From JBCDBL01 sp039183635 (GTDB lineage Bacteria > Pseudomonadota > Alphaproteobacteria > Caulobacterales > Parvularculaceae): a stretch of DNA of 42,549 nucleotides. A program made the position numbers and the translations under genes. The notes beneath the pieces were generated by a model, which made no database searches, was not told the origin of the DNA, and saw only the letters and a program-made list of their open reading frames with translations. Below are positions 33,566-42,117 of the stretch, one piece after another (position 1 is the first letter of the stretch; every line of letters starts with the position of its first letter). The stretch spans positions 1 through 42,549 of the forward strand of contig JBCDBL010000014.1 of NCBI GenBank assembly GCA_039183635.1, in the 5' to 3' direction.

Positions 33566-34672
33566 TTAGGATAAAGGCGGCAGGCCCAGCTCTTCTAGGA
33601 TTTCTTCCGTATGCGCTCCGGGTGCAGGCGGCGGACCCTGGACAGCGCCGGGCGTACGCTCGAACCGGGGCGCCGGCGCAGGCTGGGTTACGCCTTCTGC
33701 GTCAAAAAATGCGCCGCGGGCTATGGCGTGTGGATGCTGCGGCGCTTCGGCTGGCGTTAAAACCGGTGAGACGCAGGCGTCAGTTCCATCGAAATGCGTC
33801 TCCCAATCGTCCCGGCGTTTTGCTGCGAAGGCGGCTTGAAGCGCTTGTTTGTTTGGCGCGCCCGACATATTCGCGCCGGTCAAGGCGTTCATGTGATTGA
33901 CTGCGAGGGTCTGGAACTTCTCCTCCAGCGCGCCGTAGGCGACATATCCGCCATCGGCGGCGGCGTAAGCCGCATAATTCGGCGCGCCCCCATCCATGAT
34001 GTTGTCCATACGGTTCGCTGACCAGGAGCCGGCGGCCATCATACCGTGGACAACGGCCATCAAACTGTTGACGCCGTCGAACATGGCTGCGTCAACCACT
34101 TGGCCTTGTCCAGACGACCGCGCCTCCATGACGCCGCACACGAGGGCGAAGGCGAGCAGCATGCCGCCGCCCCCGAAATCCGCCACAAGCGTCAGCGGCG
34201 GCGGCGGGGGCGAGGATGGGTCGCCGATAGCGCCAAGAGCGCCCGTTAAGGCCAGAACGTTGATGTCGTGGGCGGCGCGGGGCGCCAAGGGGCCGTCCTG
34301 GCCCCAGGCGGTCATGCGCCCGTAAACGAGGCGCGGGTTCACGTCCAAAGCCTCCGTTGGGCCAAGGCCCAGGCGCTCCATAACGCCAGGGCGCATGCCT
34401 TCGATCAAGGCGTCGCTGTTGGCGATGAGTTTTAGAGCGACTTGTTTGTGAGCGTCGTTTTTAAGATTAAGCGCGATGGACCGTCGTCCGCGATTAAGGA
34501 TGTTGAACCGTGCGGACGCTGCAGCCTCCTGCGAGGCGGGGCGGTCTATTCTGATGATTTCGGCGCCCATATCCGACAGCATCATGCCGGCGAACGGCGC
34601 AGGACCGATCGCTTCGAATTCAACGATTTTGACCCCCGCCAGGGGGCCTTGGGGAGGAGATGTTTCAGTCAT
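33566..34672 (-). CDS. CaiB/BaiF-family protein, alpha-methylacyl-CoA racemase-like
   Basis: This 368-residue protein belongs to class III CoA-transferases, in the branch of alpha-methylacyl-CoA racemases. The racemase pair is visible: His135 in AAHDINVLAL and Asp165 in LVADFGGGGMLLA, matching the His/Asp acid-base pair of the mycobacterial enzyme. Other segments are MLSDMGAEIIRIDRP, NRGRRSIALNLKN and LIEGMRPGVMERLGLG. Racemases of this type turn 2R-methyl-acyl-CoA into the 2S form for beta-oxidation. A proline-rich insert (PSSPPPPP) precedes the Asp motif. It is divergent from the aldehyde dehydrogenase gene with 172 bases between starts. ATG at 34672 is used; an upstream TTG is unsupported. 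Confidence 0.9.
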   Translation of the reverse strand: MTETSPPQGPLAGVKIVEFEAIGPAPFAGMMLSDMGAEIIRIDRPASQEAAASARFNILNRGRRSIALNLKNDAHKQVALKLIANSDALIEGMRPGVMERLGLGPTEALDVNPRLVYGRMTAWGQDGPLAPRAAHDINVLALTGALGAIGDPSSPPPPPLTLVADFGGGGMLLAFALVCGVMEARSSGQGQVVDAAMFDGVNSLMAVVHGMMAAGSWSANRMDNIMDGGAPNYAAYAAADGGYVAYGALEEKFQTLAVNHMNALTGANMSGAPNKQALQAAFAAKRRDDWETHFDGTDACVSPVLTPAEAPQHPHAIARGAFFDAEGVTQPAPAPRFERTPGAVQGPPPAPGAHTEEILEELGLPPLS

Positions 34673-34845
34673 GCTCAAGACCTTTACGGATAGCGCTTCG
34701 GGCAAGTCTACCCAACCGGCGCTGAATAAACATCAATGCTTGTTATTCGCGCGGTGAATACGCGAAGCCGGTGCGGACGCGTACACTATCCAAGTGATTT
34801 ACGCGGTGCGCTATGAGCAGACTTTGCCGCAGGGAGGACAGATCC

Positions 34846-36282
34846 ATGAAAACAACGCTTGCGATGCATATTAACGGCCATTGGATTACAGCGGCCGAAC
34901 GTGACGTTTTGCCCCTCGTGAACCCGGCGACGGAAGAGGGGCTTGGCGATTTGCCCTGTGCGACGGCTTCGGATCTGGATACGGCTTTGGCGGCGGCCGA
35001 CAGCGGATTTAAAATATGGAAGAAAAGGTCTCCGGCGGAGCGCGCCGATATTCTGAAACGCGCCGCCGCGCTGATCCGTGAGCGCGCCAAAGATATTGGC
35101 GAGACATTAACCCTGGAGCAGGGTAAGCCCATCGCGCAAGGAACATGGGAGGCGTCGTACGCTGCGGATATTTTTGATTGGTTTGCGGAGGAGGGAAAAC
35201 GGTCGTATGGGCGCTTAATTCCTGGCCATGACGCCGGCGTTTCGCAAATGTTGGTGTACGAGCCTGTGGGGCCGAGCCTCGGCCTGACGCCCTGGAATTT
35301 TCCGGCCTTTACGCCGGCGATGAAAATCGCCGCCGCCCTCGCCGCAGGATGTTCGATGATTATCAAAGCGTCGGAAGAAACGCCCGGTACCTGTATAGAG
35401 CTTGTGCGCGCCTGCGTCGATGCGGGATTGCCCCGGGGCGTTCTGAACATTGTTTTCGGAAACCCGGATGAAATTTCCCGACATCTTATCGTCTCTCCTG
35501 TTGTTCGCAAAGTGTCCTTTACGGGCTCGGTGTCCGTTGGGGTGCATCTGTTGAAGCTTGCGGCCGAAGACGTAAAGCGGGTGACGATGGAGCTTGGTGG
35601 GTGCGCGCCGGCGATCGTGTGCGGCGACGCTGATGTCGAGGACGCCGCCGCCAAGCTCGCCCAGGCGAAATATACGAACGCCGGTCAGGTTTGCGTCTCG
35701 CCGCAGAGATTTTTTGTAGAAGATAACGTATACGATGCATTTGCAGACGCCTTCGTTGCACATGTTCAAAAGTTGAAGGTTGGCCCAGGGGTCGATCCTG
35801 CCAATGACATGGGCGCCCTTGCCAACCCGCGCCGACTTCAGGCAATGGACGCTTTCATCGCCGATGCGAAGAGTAAGGGGGCGAAGGTTCTCACGGGCGG
35901 AGAACGCATCGGCAATAAGGGGTATTTTTACGCCCCTACGGTTTTGTCTGAGGTTCCCGGCGAGGCCCGCGTCATGCGCGAGGAGGTGTTCGGCCCCGTC
36001 GCCTCCCTTGCCCGGTTCACTGATTTCGATGACCTCCTTGAGCGCGCCAACAGCGTCGAAGTGGGATTGTCGGCCTACGCCTTTACATCATCCCAGACCA
36101 AAGCTGATCGGTTCGCCGGGGAACTTGAGGCCGGCCTCATCGGCGTTAACAACGTCATCCTGACCGCCCCTGAAACACCCTATGAGGGCCTGAAGCAAAG
36201 CGGCTTCGGTGCAGAAGGCGGGGCTCAAGGTCTTGATGCTTATCTCGCTCCTCGCTTGGTGACGCGTCGGGCCGCCAATTAA
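34846..36282 (+). CDS. NAD(P)-dependent aldehyde dehydrogenase (succinate-semialdehyde type)
   Basis: This 478-residue enzyme oxidises an aldehyde to the acid. It shows the ALDH landmarks: TPWNFPAFTPAMKIAAALAAG (NAD site), KASEETPGTC, FTGSVSVG, the catalytic Glu in MELGGCAP, the catalytic Cys in NAGQVCVSPQRF, and the EVFGPVASL loop. The overall pattern is closest to succinate-semialdehyde/glutarate-semialdehyde dehydrogenases, though the substrate is not certain. The ATG at 34846 follows GGGAGGA. It is followed after 29 bases by the glyoxalase-like gene and is divergent from the CaiB/racemase gene. Confidence 0.93.
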   Translation: MKTTLAMHINGHWITAAERDVLPLVNPATEEGLGDLPCATASDLDTALAAADSGFKIWKKRSPAERADILKRAAALIRERAKDIGETLTLEQGKPIAQGTWEASYAADIFDWFAEEGKRSYGRLIPGHDAGVSQMLVYEPVGPSLGLTPWNFPAFTPAMKIAAALAAGCSMIIKASEETPGTCIELVRACVDAGLPRGVLNIVFGNPDEISRHLIVSPVVRKVSFTGSVSVGVHLLKLAAEDVKRVTMELGGCAPAIVCGDADVEDAAAKLAQAKYTNAGQVCVSPQRFFVEDNVYDAFADAFVAHVQKLKVGPGVDPANDMGALANPRRLQAMDAFIADAKSKGAKVLTGGERIGNKGYFYAPTVLSEVPGEARVMREEVFGPVASLARFTDFDDLLERANSVEVGLSAYAFTSSQTKADRFAGELEAGLIGVNNVILTAPETPYEGLKQSGFGAEGGAQGLDAYLAPRLVTRRAAN

Positions 36283-36311
36283 ATTTTGCAACGTACAGAA
36301 AGATATATCTT

Positions 36312-37196
36312 ATGAGCAGTCCTAAAACCATTGGTATCGAGAACGTCGCCGTCGTAAGCGCAGAGGTGGAGCCGACCTTCGAAAAATATGAGCGTATGGG
36401 ATTTAAATTGACGCCTATCAGCGCCCATTACGAGGATGGCGACCGGGGCAAGCAGCATGCGAATAGAAACCGTTATGCAATGTTCGAACGCCGTAGTTAT
36501 TACGAGGTTTTAAACGTATCTATCTCCGGCTTGCCCGATGCGGGATATGGCGCGCGCCTGCAAAAATGGGGCGATCATCTTGGAAAGATCATGTTCGCCT
36601 TTGACGATGTGCGTGCTTTACAAGAAGACTTCGATAGAAAAGGGTATGACTATACTCCTGCTTTCACGCCGATAACCCGTGTATGGACCTCCGCGGAAAC
36701 AGGCGTTGAGCACTCTGTGCCGATGGAGGTTATGGGCTTGCCGGAAGAGTATTGTCCGGAGGTTTTTGTTGCTGTGCTAAAACACCTTGCACCGCACGAA
36801 AACTATGTTGCTGAATATCTTATTCACCCTAATACGGTAAAGGGCATTTCCGGCAATCTTATCTGCGTCGATGATGTTGTTAAAGCGGCGGACGGGTACG
36901 CGGCTGTTTTGGGCGTTCCTTATGATGTCAAAGGCGACGAAGCGGTTTTTACATTTGCGAACAAAACCCGGTTTGTGTTTATGCGCCCGGAGCATGCCGC
37001 TAAATATCTTGGCGACATAGAGATCCCGCACACGCCGTTTCTTGCTGCAACGTTCTTCTGGGCGGGTGACCTTGCTAGAACGGAAGAGATCTTTAAGGAA
37101 AACGGCGTCACGTTTATCAAGCGGGACGGGCGCCTCGTCGTTGATCCGAAAGACAGCGCAAACGCCGTATGTATTTTCGAAGAGGATATGGTCTAG
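36312..37196 (+). CDS. VOC-family, glyoxalase-like protein
   Basis: This 294-residue cytoplasmic protein has two VOC (glyoxalase-like) modules. The first opens GIENVAVVSAEVEPTFEKYERMGFKLTPI and runs to about 165; the second starts near residue 178 (GISGNLICVDDVVKAADGYAAVLG) and ends near 290. This layout and length match the 'glyoxalase-like' ring-cleavage and hydroxylase relatives found in aromatic catabolism. A first-half His (HYEDGD) and Glu residues could be metal ligands, but I cannot fix the full set. It follows the aldehyde dehydrogenase by 29 bases on the same strand. No function can be assigned beyond the fold. Confidence 0.85.
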   Translation: MSSPKTIGIENVAVVSAEVEPTFEKYERMGFKLTPISAHYEDGDRGKQHANRNRYAMFERRSYYEVLNVSISGLPDAGYGARLQKWGDHLGKIMFAFDDVRALQEDFDRKGYDYTPAFTPITRVWTSAETGVEHSVPMEVMGLPEEYCPEVFVAVLKHLAPHENYVAEYLIHPNTVKGISGNLICVDDVVKAADGYAAVLGVPYDVKGDEAVFTFANKTRFVFMRPEHAAKYLGDIEIPHTPFLAATFFWAGDLARTEEIFKENGVTFIKRDGRLVVDPKDSANAVCIFEEDMV

Positions 37197-37209
37197 CGGA
37201 ACTGTGCGC

Positions 37210-37241
37210 GCGATAGGCGCTTCATTAAGAGCGTCTATCGC
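37210..37241. terminator. Hairpin between convergent genes
   Basis: A 12-base stem (37210-37221 with 37230-37241, one G-T pair, 8-base loop) lies between the ends of the VOC gene and the small secreted protein gene. It can fold in either direction and may stop both transcripts, but no T tract follows on either side. Confidence 0.5.
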
Positions 37242-37254
37242 TGCGACAGGCGCG

Positions 37255-37677
37255 CTATTCCGGTGATCGTACAAGCATGACGTTCACCGGCATGCGTTCT
37301 TGTTCTTCGCCTTTAAGATTCAGCATGCGCGCCTGGGTATTGTAGGCGATGCCAGGCGTTACTTCGTTTTCCATGGCGAAACAGACAATATCATCGCCAG
37401 GGTAGATGCAGAAGTCCCCATTCTTCCAGGTCCACGCGCCGCGATCGGCGACGGATTGATCGATCTTTTGGAGATTAATTTCCATGAATTCGATCGTTTT
37501 GTTGGAGTTTACGCGCACCGGTAAAATGGCGAGATCCGTAAATGTTATAAGCACAGGGTGATCGAACAGGACGTTCGGCATCTTCTCTGGCGCGGCAGGC
37601 GCATCGGGCGGGCCATGGGCTGCGGCGGCGGAGACAGTTGCAGCAAGGCAGGCTGCTGCGCAAAACACTTTTTTCAT
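37255..37677 (-). CDS. Small secreted protein of unknown function
   Basis: I do not recognise this 140-residue protein. It has a clear signal peptide (MKKVFCAAACLAATVSAAAA) and a Pro/Ala-rich linker, then a beta-rich domain (VLITFTDLAILPVRVNSNKTIEF, WTWKNGDFCIYPGDDIVCFAMENEV). Two cysteines in that domain (in DFCIYPGDDIVCF) could form a disulfide in the periplasm. The ATG at 37677 has GAAAGGA upstream and starts the signal peptide. It stands alone, convergent with the VOC gene, and its upstream region (37678-38132) also holds the thiolase promoter and inverted repeats. Confidence 0.8.
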   Translation of the reverse strand: MKKVFCAAACLAATVSAAAAHGPPDAPAAPEKMPNVLFDHPVLITFTDLAILPVRVNSNKTIEFMEINLQKIDQSVADRGAWTWKNGDFCIYPGDDIVCFAMENEVTPGIAYNTQARMLNLKGEEQERMPVNVMLVRSPE

Positions 37678-37819
37678 GTCGAGTTTCCTTTCGCTCATCA
37701 ATAATAAGGCTATGCAATCGCGTACAATATGGGGTGTCTAGACTTTCACTTCATGCGTTCACCATCTCAATCAAATTGTCACACAGTTCAACGTGCTTAA
37801 AAGGCGATATATAATATAC

Positions 37820-37838
37820 ATACAGATAATATCTGTAT
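37820..37838. promoter_or_regulatory. Inverted repeat, probable operator
   Basis: ATACAGAT-AAT-ATCTGTAT is a perfect 8-base inverted repeat around three bases, in AT-rich DNA between the small secreted protein gene and the thiolase gene. The symmetry and length fit a dimeric repressor site (TetR/GntR/MarR type). Which gene it controls is open. Confidence 0.5.
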
Positions 37839-37988
37839 ATCGACTTATGCAAATGGTGACCTTTAAAAAGTGGTGAGCTTGTCATGCTTCAGGCTTCGAT
37901 GTCTTGGCGTCGGTTGAAGGGCATTCAAGGGCCTTGGGTATAGGGGACTCCGGTTGGCTTTGCGCCGTTGTTAAAGCGGCGGACTGTT
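37839..37988. other. Intergenic region without a supported gene
   Basis: This is the middle of the 455-base gap. One plus-strand frame stays open through much of 37880-38027 but has no start or ribosome binding site and no recognisable motif, so I do not call a gene. Confidence 0.4.
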
Positions 37989-38010
37989 TCAATATTCATG
38001 CTGATATTGA
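37989..38010. promoter_or_regulatory. Second inverted repeat upstream of the thiolase operon
   Basis: TCAATAT (37989-37995) and ATATTGA (38004-38010) are perfect 7-base arms with an 8-base spacer, 123 bases before the thiolase ATG. It is a candidate operator for the fatty-acid-type operon that follows; a FadR-like or TetR-like regulator would be natural but no such gene is adjacent. Confidence 0.4.
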
Positions 38011-38132
38011 CTATGTTTGCGGTCCTTATTGAACAAAGGGGCGCGAATACCTCGTATTTTCAAGGCTGAGTGGAAGGCCGTTTAAAGGAGGCGTATTACT
38101 GGCGGAAGTTCTTAAGTGAGGTTCGGAACGTT

Positions 38133-39341
38133 ATGAACGAGTGCTATATATACGATCATGCCCGGACGCCTCGTGGGCGAGGAAAGCCTACAGGCGGTCT
38201 GCATGGCGTCACCGCTATAGATGCGGTGATTCAGATACTGCAGGCGTTGCGGAACCGAAATAATCTCGACACAGATTCGGTAGAAGATGTTATTTTAGGC
38301 GTATGCGAACCATATCGAGAGCAGGGTGCGAATATTGCGCGCGCGTCTGTTCTTGGTGCGGGATACGCCCATTCGGTCGCCGGCATTCAGGTGAACAGCT
38401 TTTGCGCAAGCGGTCTGGATGCGATGAACATCGCCGCTGCGAAGGTTATGTCCGGTCAGACGGATCTTGCTGTAGGCGGCGGCGTAGAAATGATGGGCCG
38501 CGTGCCTATGGACGGCGCCGGCGGTTCGGTCTCTACAGATCCAACGCTTACGGCGAATATCGGTTCGGTTCTGCAAGGGGTCGCTGCTGATGCTTTGGCG
38601 ACGATCGAGGGGTTTGTGCGCCGCGATGTCGACGCATATGCGGCGGAAAGCCAGAGGCGTGCGGCGCAAGCCTGGGAAGAGGGGCGTTTTGACGGCGCTA
38701 TTTTGCCGATTCGTGATGTTAATGGACAAATTGTTCTTGATAAAGATGAGCATCTGCGCCCGGGAACGACAGTAGAGACGCTTGGCAATTTGAAGCCGTC
38801 TTTTCCGAGTTTCGCTGAACGCGGTTTCGCCAGCGTTCTTTTGCAGCGTTTCCCTGAGATGGAGGCGATTGATTTCGTGCACCACCCCGGAAACTCATCG
38901 GGGATTGTCGATGGTGCGTCGGGCGTTCTCGTCGGCTCGAAAGAGGCCGGAGAGCGATGTGGGCTAAAGCCGCGTGCAGTGATACGGGCTTGTGGCTCCA
39001 TCGGCAGCGACCCTTCCTTGATGTTGGTCGGTCCTGAAAAAATCACGGAGCGCCTTTTGAAAAAGACAGGCATGTCTGTTGGCGACATCGACCTGTTTGA
39101 GGTGAATGAGGCTTTTGCTTCTGTGCCTTTACGGTACATGCGTGTTTTCGATCTTGATTCTGACATTGTAAATGTAAATGGCGGCGCCATCGCGCTCGGT
39201 CATCCGATTGGCGCAACGGGCGGCATGCTCCTTGGGACTCTGGTTGATGAATTAGAACGGGCGGATAAAGAGGTTGGTCTTGTCACGCTGTGCGCGGGGC
39301 TTGGTCTCAGCACCGCAGCAATTGTGGAGCGGGCGGCATGA
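38133..39341 (+). CDS. Acetyl-CoA acyltransferase (thiolase)
   Basis: This 402-residue thiolase cleaves 3-ketoacyl-CoA with CoA, the last step of beta-oxidation. It has Cys91 in VNSFCASGLDA (acyl-accepting), the His in GGAIALGHPIGATGG near 358 and the second Cys in VTLCAGLGLS near the end. Length is normal. The ATG at 38133 has GAGG 12 bases upstream; an in-frame GTG at 38070 lies in sequence not found in the family. The ATG of the next gene overlaps its stop (ATGA), so both are translated together as a thiolase/multifunctional-enzyme pair. Confidence 0.95.
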   Translation: MNECYIYDHARTPRGRGKPTGGLHGVTAIDAVIQILQALRNRNNLDTDSVEDVILGVCEPYREQGANIARASVLGAGYAHSVAGIQVNSFCASGLDAMNIAAAKVMSGQTDLAVGGGVEMMGRVPMDGAGGSVSTDPTLTANIGSVLQGVAADALATIEGFVRRDVDAYAAESQRRAAQAWEEGRFDGAILPIRDVNGQIVLDKDEHLRPGTTVETLGNLKPSFPSFAERGFASVLLQRFPEMEAIDFVHHPGNSSGIVDGASGVLVGSKEAGERCGLKPRAVIRACGSIGSDPSLMLVGPEKITERLLKKTGMSVGDIDLFEVNEAFASVPLRYMRVFDLDSDIVNVNGGAIALGHPIGATGGMLLGTLVDELERADKEVGLVTLCAGLGLSTAAIVERAA

Positions 39342-41539
39342 ATAGTATGACGCGTTCGAAAGAAATGCATGTGCGTTATAGCGTTGACCCTGACGGCGTC
39401 GCTCATCTCGTTTGGGATGCGCCAGGGCTTGAGGCCAATGTCTTGAACGATGAAAGCCTCGATCACTTTATTGGAGCGATCGACCGGTTTGTCGAGGATG
39501 AGAAGGCGTCAGGCCTGGTGATCTCAAGTGCAAAGCCCACATTTCTTGCGGGCGGCGACATTAAAATGTTGTATCGCAAGTGTCGCGCCGCCCAACGCGG
39601 CGATGCGCCCTGGGACACGGCGCATGCGGTTTATGACCAGTTGCGCCCTTTGGTGAATGCGCTGCGGAGGCTTGAAACGTGCGGTAAGCCTGTCGCGGCT
39701 GCGATTAACGGCTCTGCGCTTGGCGGAGGATTGGAAGTTTGTCTCGCGTCTCATTACCGCGTTGTCGCCGATGATGAAACGATACGCCTTGGTCTGCCGG
39801 AATCAACGATCGGTTTGCTTCCGAGCGCCGGCGGTACGCAGCGATTGCCGCGCCTTATCGGTTTGAAAAAAGCGATTGATGTCATGGCGTTCAATAACGC
39901 TCTCTCGCCGTCTGAGGCATTGGCGTGCGGTCTGGTCGATGAGATTGTTCCAAGTAATGAGCTTATTGGCGCCGCTAAGGCGTATGTACAGGGCGCGAAC
40001 GCTCCGGCCGTGCAGCCATGGGATGAAAAAGGCTTTCGCATTCCAGGCGGCGGTCCCCAAGACTCTGCGCGGTGGCATCTTATTTTTGCAAATGCGCGCT
40101 CTTCGGCGGTCTATGGCGGCAATTATCCTGCGCCTACATCAATTCTCACTTGTATTTACGAAGGCGCGTTGACAACGATTGAGGAAGGTTTCCGTATCGA
40201 GGCCGCGCATTTTACGAAGCTCGTGCAAGATGCGTCGTCGCAGAATATGATCCGCTCTGAGTTTTTGGGACCTCGTATTCTTCGCAAAGCAGTTGAGGCG
40301 CCGGTAAACCCAATAGGAAAGCTCGGCGTTGTTGGTGCGGGGAATATGGGCTCCGGCATCGCATTGGCGGCCGCTTTGTCCGGTCTCGATGTCGTTCTCT
40401 CCGACACGTCTGCCGAAATGGTTTCAGATGGGCGTCAGCGCGCTGCGGCGGCTTATGACGCCTTGGTGAAAAAAGGTTTGGCGTCTGAGGGGCGAAAGCA
40501 AGACGTTTTGGAGCGTATCGGTGCGGCTGGCGATTTCAGCGCGCTTGGCGATGCTGATATTGTTGTGGAAGCGGTCGTCGAAGACATCGACGTCAAAAAG
40601 GACGTGCTGCGCGCTGTCGACGACATACTTCCTGGCGAAGCGATTTTATGCACGAATACGTCTACGATATCTGTTAATGAGCTCGCAGGAGTACTACAGC
40701 ATAAAGAACGATTTACCGGACTTCATTTTCTCGGCCCTGTTCCGCGTATGGAGCTTGTGGAGATTTCGCCAGGCGCGGGAACGGAGAGCCACGCCATTTC
40801 TACGGCTTTTGGTTTTGTGCGGCAAATCGGAAAGCTTCCCATCGTTCTCGCACCCGATCGCGGTTATGTAACGAGCTGCATAGCGGCTGCATACGCGCAG
40901 GAAGGTTTGCATCTGTTGAAGGAGGGCGTTCACCCTGCTGTGATCGAAAACGCCGGCCAGATTCTGGGGATGCCGATGGGGCCGCTGGCGTTGAACGACC
41001 TTATGGGTGGCGATGTTTCGATCGGCGCGATGCGTCAGGCGATTGACCTTGGGCGTGCTGCTCCAGGCGCGGCTGAGGTCATCGAGATGCTGGAGACGTT
41101 GGTTGATGCGGGTCGATTGGGACGCAAGGCGGAAGCCGGATTGTACGCATACGACGGTGATGGCCGTGCAGAGCGCTTGTGGCCAGACCTACACAGGCTA
41201 TTTCCCTATGAGGGGGGGACTGACAGCTCTGCGCGGATTGATGTTATAAAGATGCGATTGCTCGACGCGCAAGTTTGTGCGGCATTGCGTTGTCTTGACG
41301 AGGGTCTCACGGATGATCCGCTGGCGGTTGATATTGGCGCCCTTATGGGCTGCGCATTTCCAAAATGGACGGGCGGGCCGCTTTCGTATGTGGATACGAT
41401 AGGAGCGAAAGTTTTTGCAGAGCGTTTGAAAGCATATGATGCGGCGACAGCCCAACGGTTTAAACCGGGTGATTTTTTCGAGGGATTGGTGCGGGAAAAC
41501 CGATCAATTTATAATGAAGACTTGGAGGATAGAACATGA
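39338..41539 (+). CDS. Bifunctional enoyl-CoA hydratase / 3-hydroxyacyl-CoA dehydrogenase
   Basis: This 733-residue FadB/FadJ-like enzyme joins a crotonase domain (about 1-290) to a 3-hydroxyacyl-CoA dehydrogenase (about 325-720). The hydratase half has SALGGGLEVCLASHYRV and GLPESTIGLLPSAGGTQRLPRL with the two catalytic Glu. The dehydrogenase half opens with the NAD motif VVGAGNMGSG near residue 330 and has NTSTISVNELA and FTGLHFLGPVPRMELVEI with the catalytic His, then the C-terminal dimer domains. It does steps two and three of beta-oxidation; the thiolase upstream does step four. The start overlaps the thiolase stop by four bases, and its own stop overlaps the GNAT gene start by four. Confidence 0.95.
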   Translation: MNSMTRSKEMHVRYSVDPDGVAHLVWDAPGLEANVLNDESLDHFIGAIDRFVEDEKASGLVISSAKPTFLAGGDIKMLYRKCRAAQRGDAPWDTAHAVYDQLRPLVNALRRLETCGKPVAAAINGSALGGGLEVCLASHYRVVADDETIRLGLPESTIGLLPSAGGTQRLPRLIGLKKAIDVMAFNNALSPSEALACGLVDEIVPSNELIGAAKAYVQGANAPAVQPWDEKGFRIPGGGPQDSARWHLIFANARSSAVYGGNYPAPTSILTCIYEGALTTIEEGFRIEAAHFTKLVQDASSQNMIRSEFLGPRILRKAVEAPVNPIGKLGVVGAGNMGSGIALAAALSGLDVVLSDTSAEMVSDGRQRAAAAYDALVKKGLASEGRKQDVLERIGAAGDFSALGDADIVVEAVVEDIDVKKDVLRAVDDILPGEAILCTNTSTISVNELAGVLQHKERFTGLHFLGPVPRMELVEISPGAGTESHAISTAFGFVRQIGKLPIVLAPDRGYVTSCIAAAYAQEGLHLLKEGVHPAVIENAGQILGMPMGPLALNDLMGGDVSIGAMRQAIDLGRAAPGAAEVIEMLETLVDAGRLGRKAEAGLYAYDGDGRAERLWPDLHRLFPYEGGTDSSARIDVIKMRLLDAQVCAALRCLDEGLTDDPLAVDIGALMGCAFPKWTGGPLSYVDTIGAKVFAERLKAYDAATAQRFKPGDFFEGLVRENRSIYNEDLEDRT

Positions 41540-42078
41540 CACACCCATCAGGCGTTATTGAAACGGAACGTCTAATTATGCGGCCCGTTCTTGTTGACGA
41601 TGTTGATTATGCAATACGTCTTCGTGAAGATGAATTGATTTTGAAATACCACTTCCATGGCAAGTATTATAACGACGAGGAAATGGCCGAACGCATAAAG
41701 GTGTGGATTAACATCTATAATGAGCGCGGATACGGGTTCCTCATGATTTTCGAAAAAGGCGTGCCGGAAGAGGAGGGCTTTATCGGGAAAGCGGCTTTGT
41801 GGAAAGTTGATGAGCTGAGCCCGCCTGAGCAGTTGGAGATCGCATATCTTCTTTTGGAAGCTCATCGCGGTAAGGGGTATGCAACCGAAGTCGCCAAAGG
41901 GCTTGTAAAATACTCATTTGAAGTTCTGGATAAGGAAAATGTTGTTGCTTTGATAGAAGCTGAAAATGAGCCCTCCAAACGCGTGATCGGGCGACTCGGC
42001 TTTAAATACGAACAGAGCCGTGTTTTGCCGACGCGTGGAGAGATGGAATATGAGATTTATCGACTAAATCGAGACTAA
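41536..42078 (+). CDS. GNAT-family N-acetyltransferase
   Basis: This 180-residue protein has the RimJ/RimL-type GNAT fold: ETERLIMRPVLVDDVDYAIRLRED at the start, YGFLMIFEKGV and GFIGKAALWKVDE as central strands, and the acetyl-CoA loop EAHRGKGYATEVAKGLVKYSF, then NEPSKRVIGRLGFKYE. It transfers an acetyl group to an amine; the acceptor is unknown. The ATG overlaps the stop of the bifunctional enzyme gene (ATGA), so it is translationally coupled to beta-oxidation genes, an unusual partner. Confidence 0.92.
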   Translation: MTHPSGVIETERLIMRPVLVDDVDYAIRLREDELILKYHFHGKYYNDEEMAERIKVWINIYNERGYGFLMIFEKGVPEEEGFIGKAALWKVDELSPPEQLEIAYLLLEAHRGKGYATEVAKGLVKYSFEVLDKENVVALIEAENEPSKRVIGRLGFKYEQSRVLPTRGEMEYEIYRLNRD

Positions 42079-42117
42079 CTTCTTAAATTGTATAAATAGG
42101 ATGGTAAAGGTTTAAGG

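Noticed and set aside
33622..34325. Plus-strand frames opposite the CaiB/racemase gene
   Set aside because: Arg/Ala/Pro-rich translations typical of antisense shadow frames; the minus-strand frame has clear catalytic motifs.
34846..37196. Aldehyde dehydrogenase and glyoxalase-like genes as part of a GABA shunt
   Set aside because: No transaminase or GABA gene is adjacent, and the divergent racemase suggests acyl-CoA catabolism instead.
37880..38027. Open plus-strand frame in the gap before the thiolase gene
   Set aside because: It has no start codon with a ribosome binding site and matches no family I know; one palindrome lies inside it.
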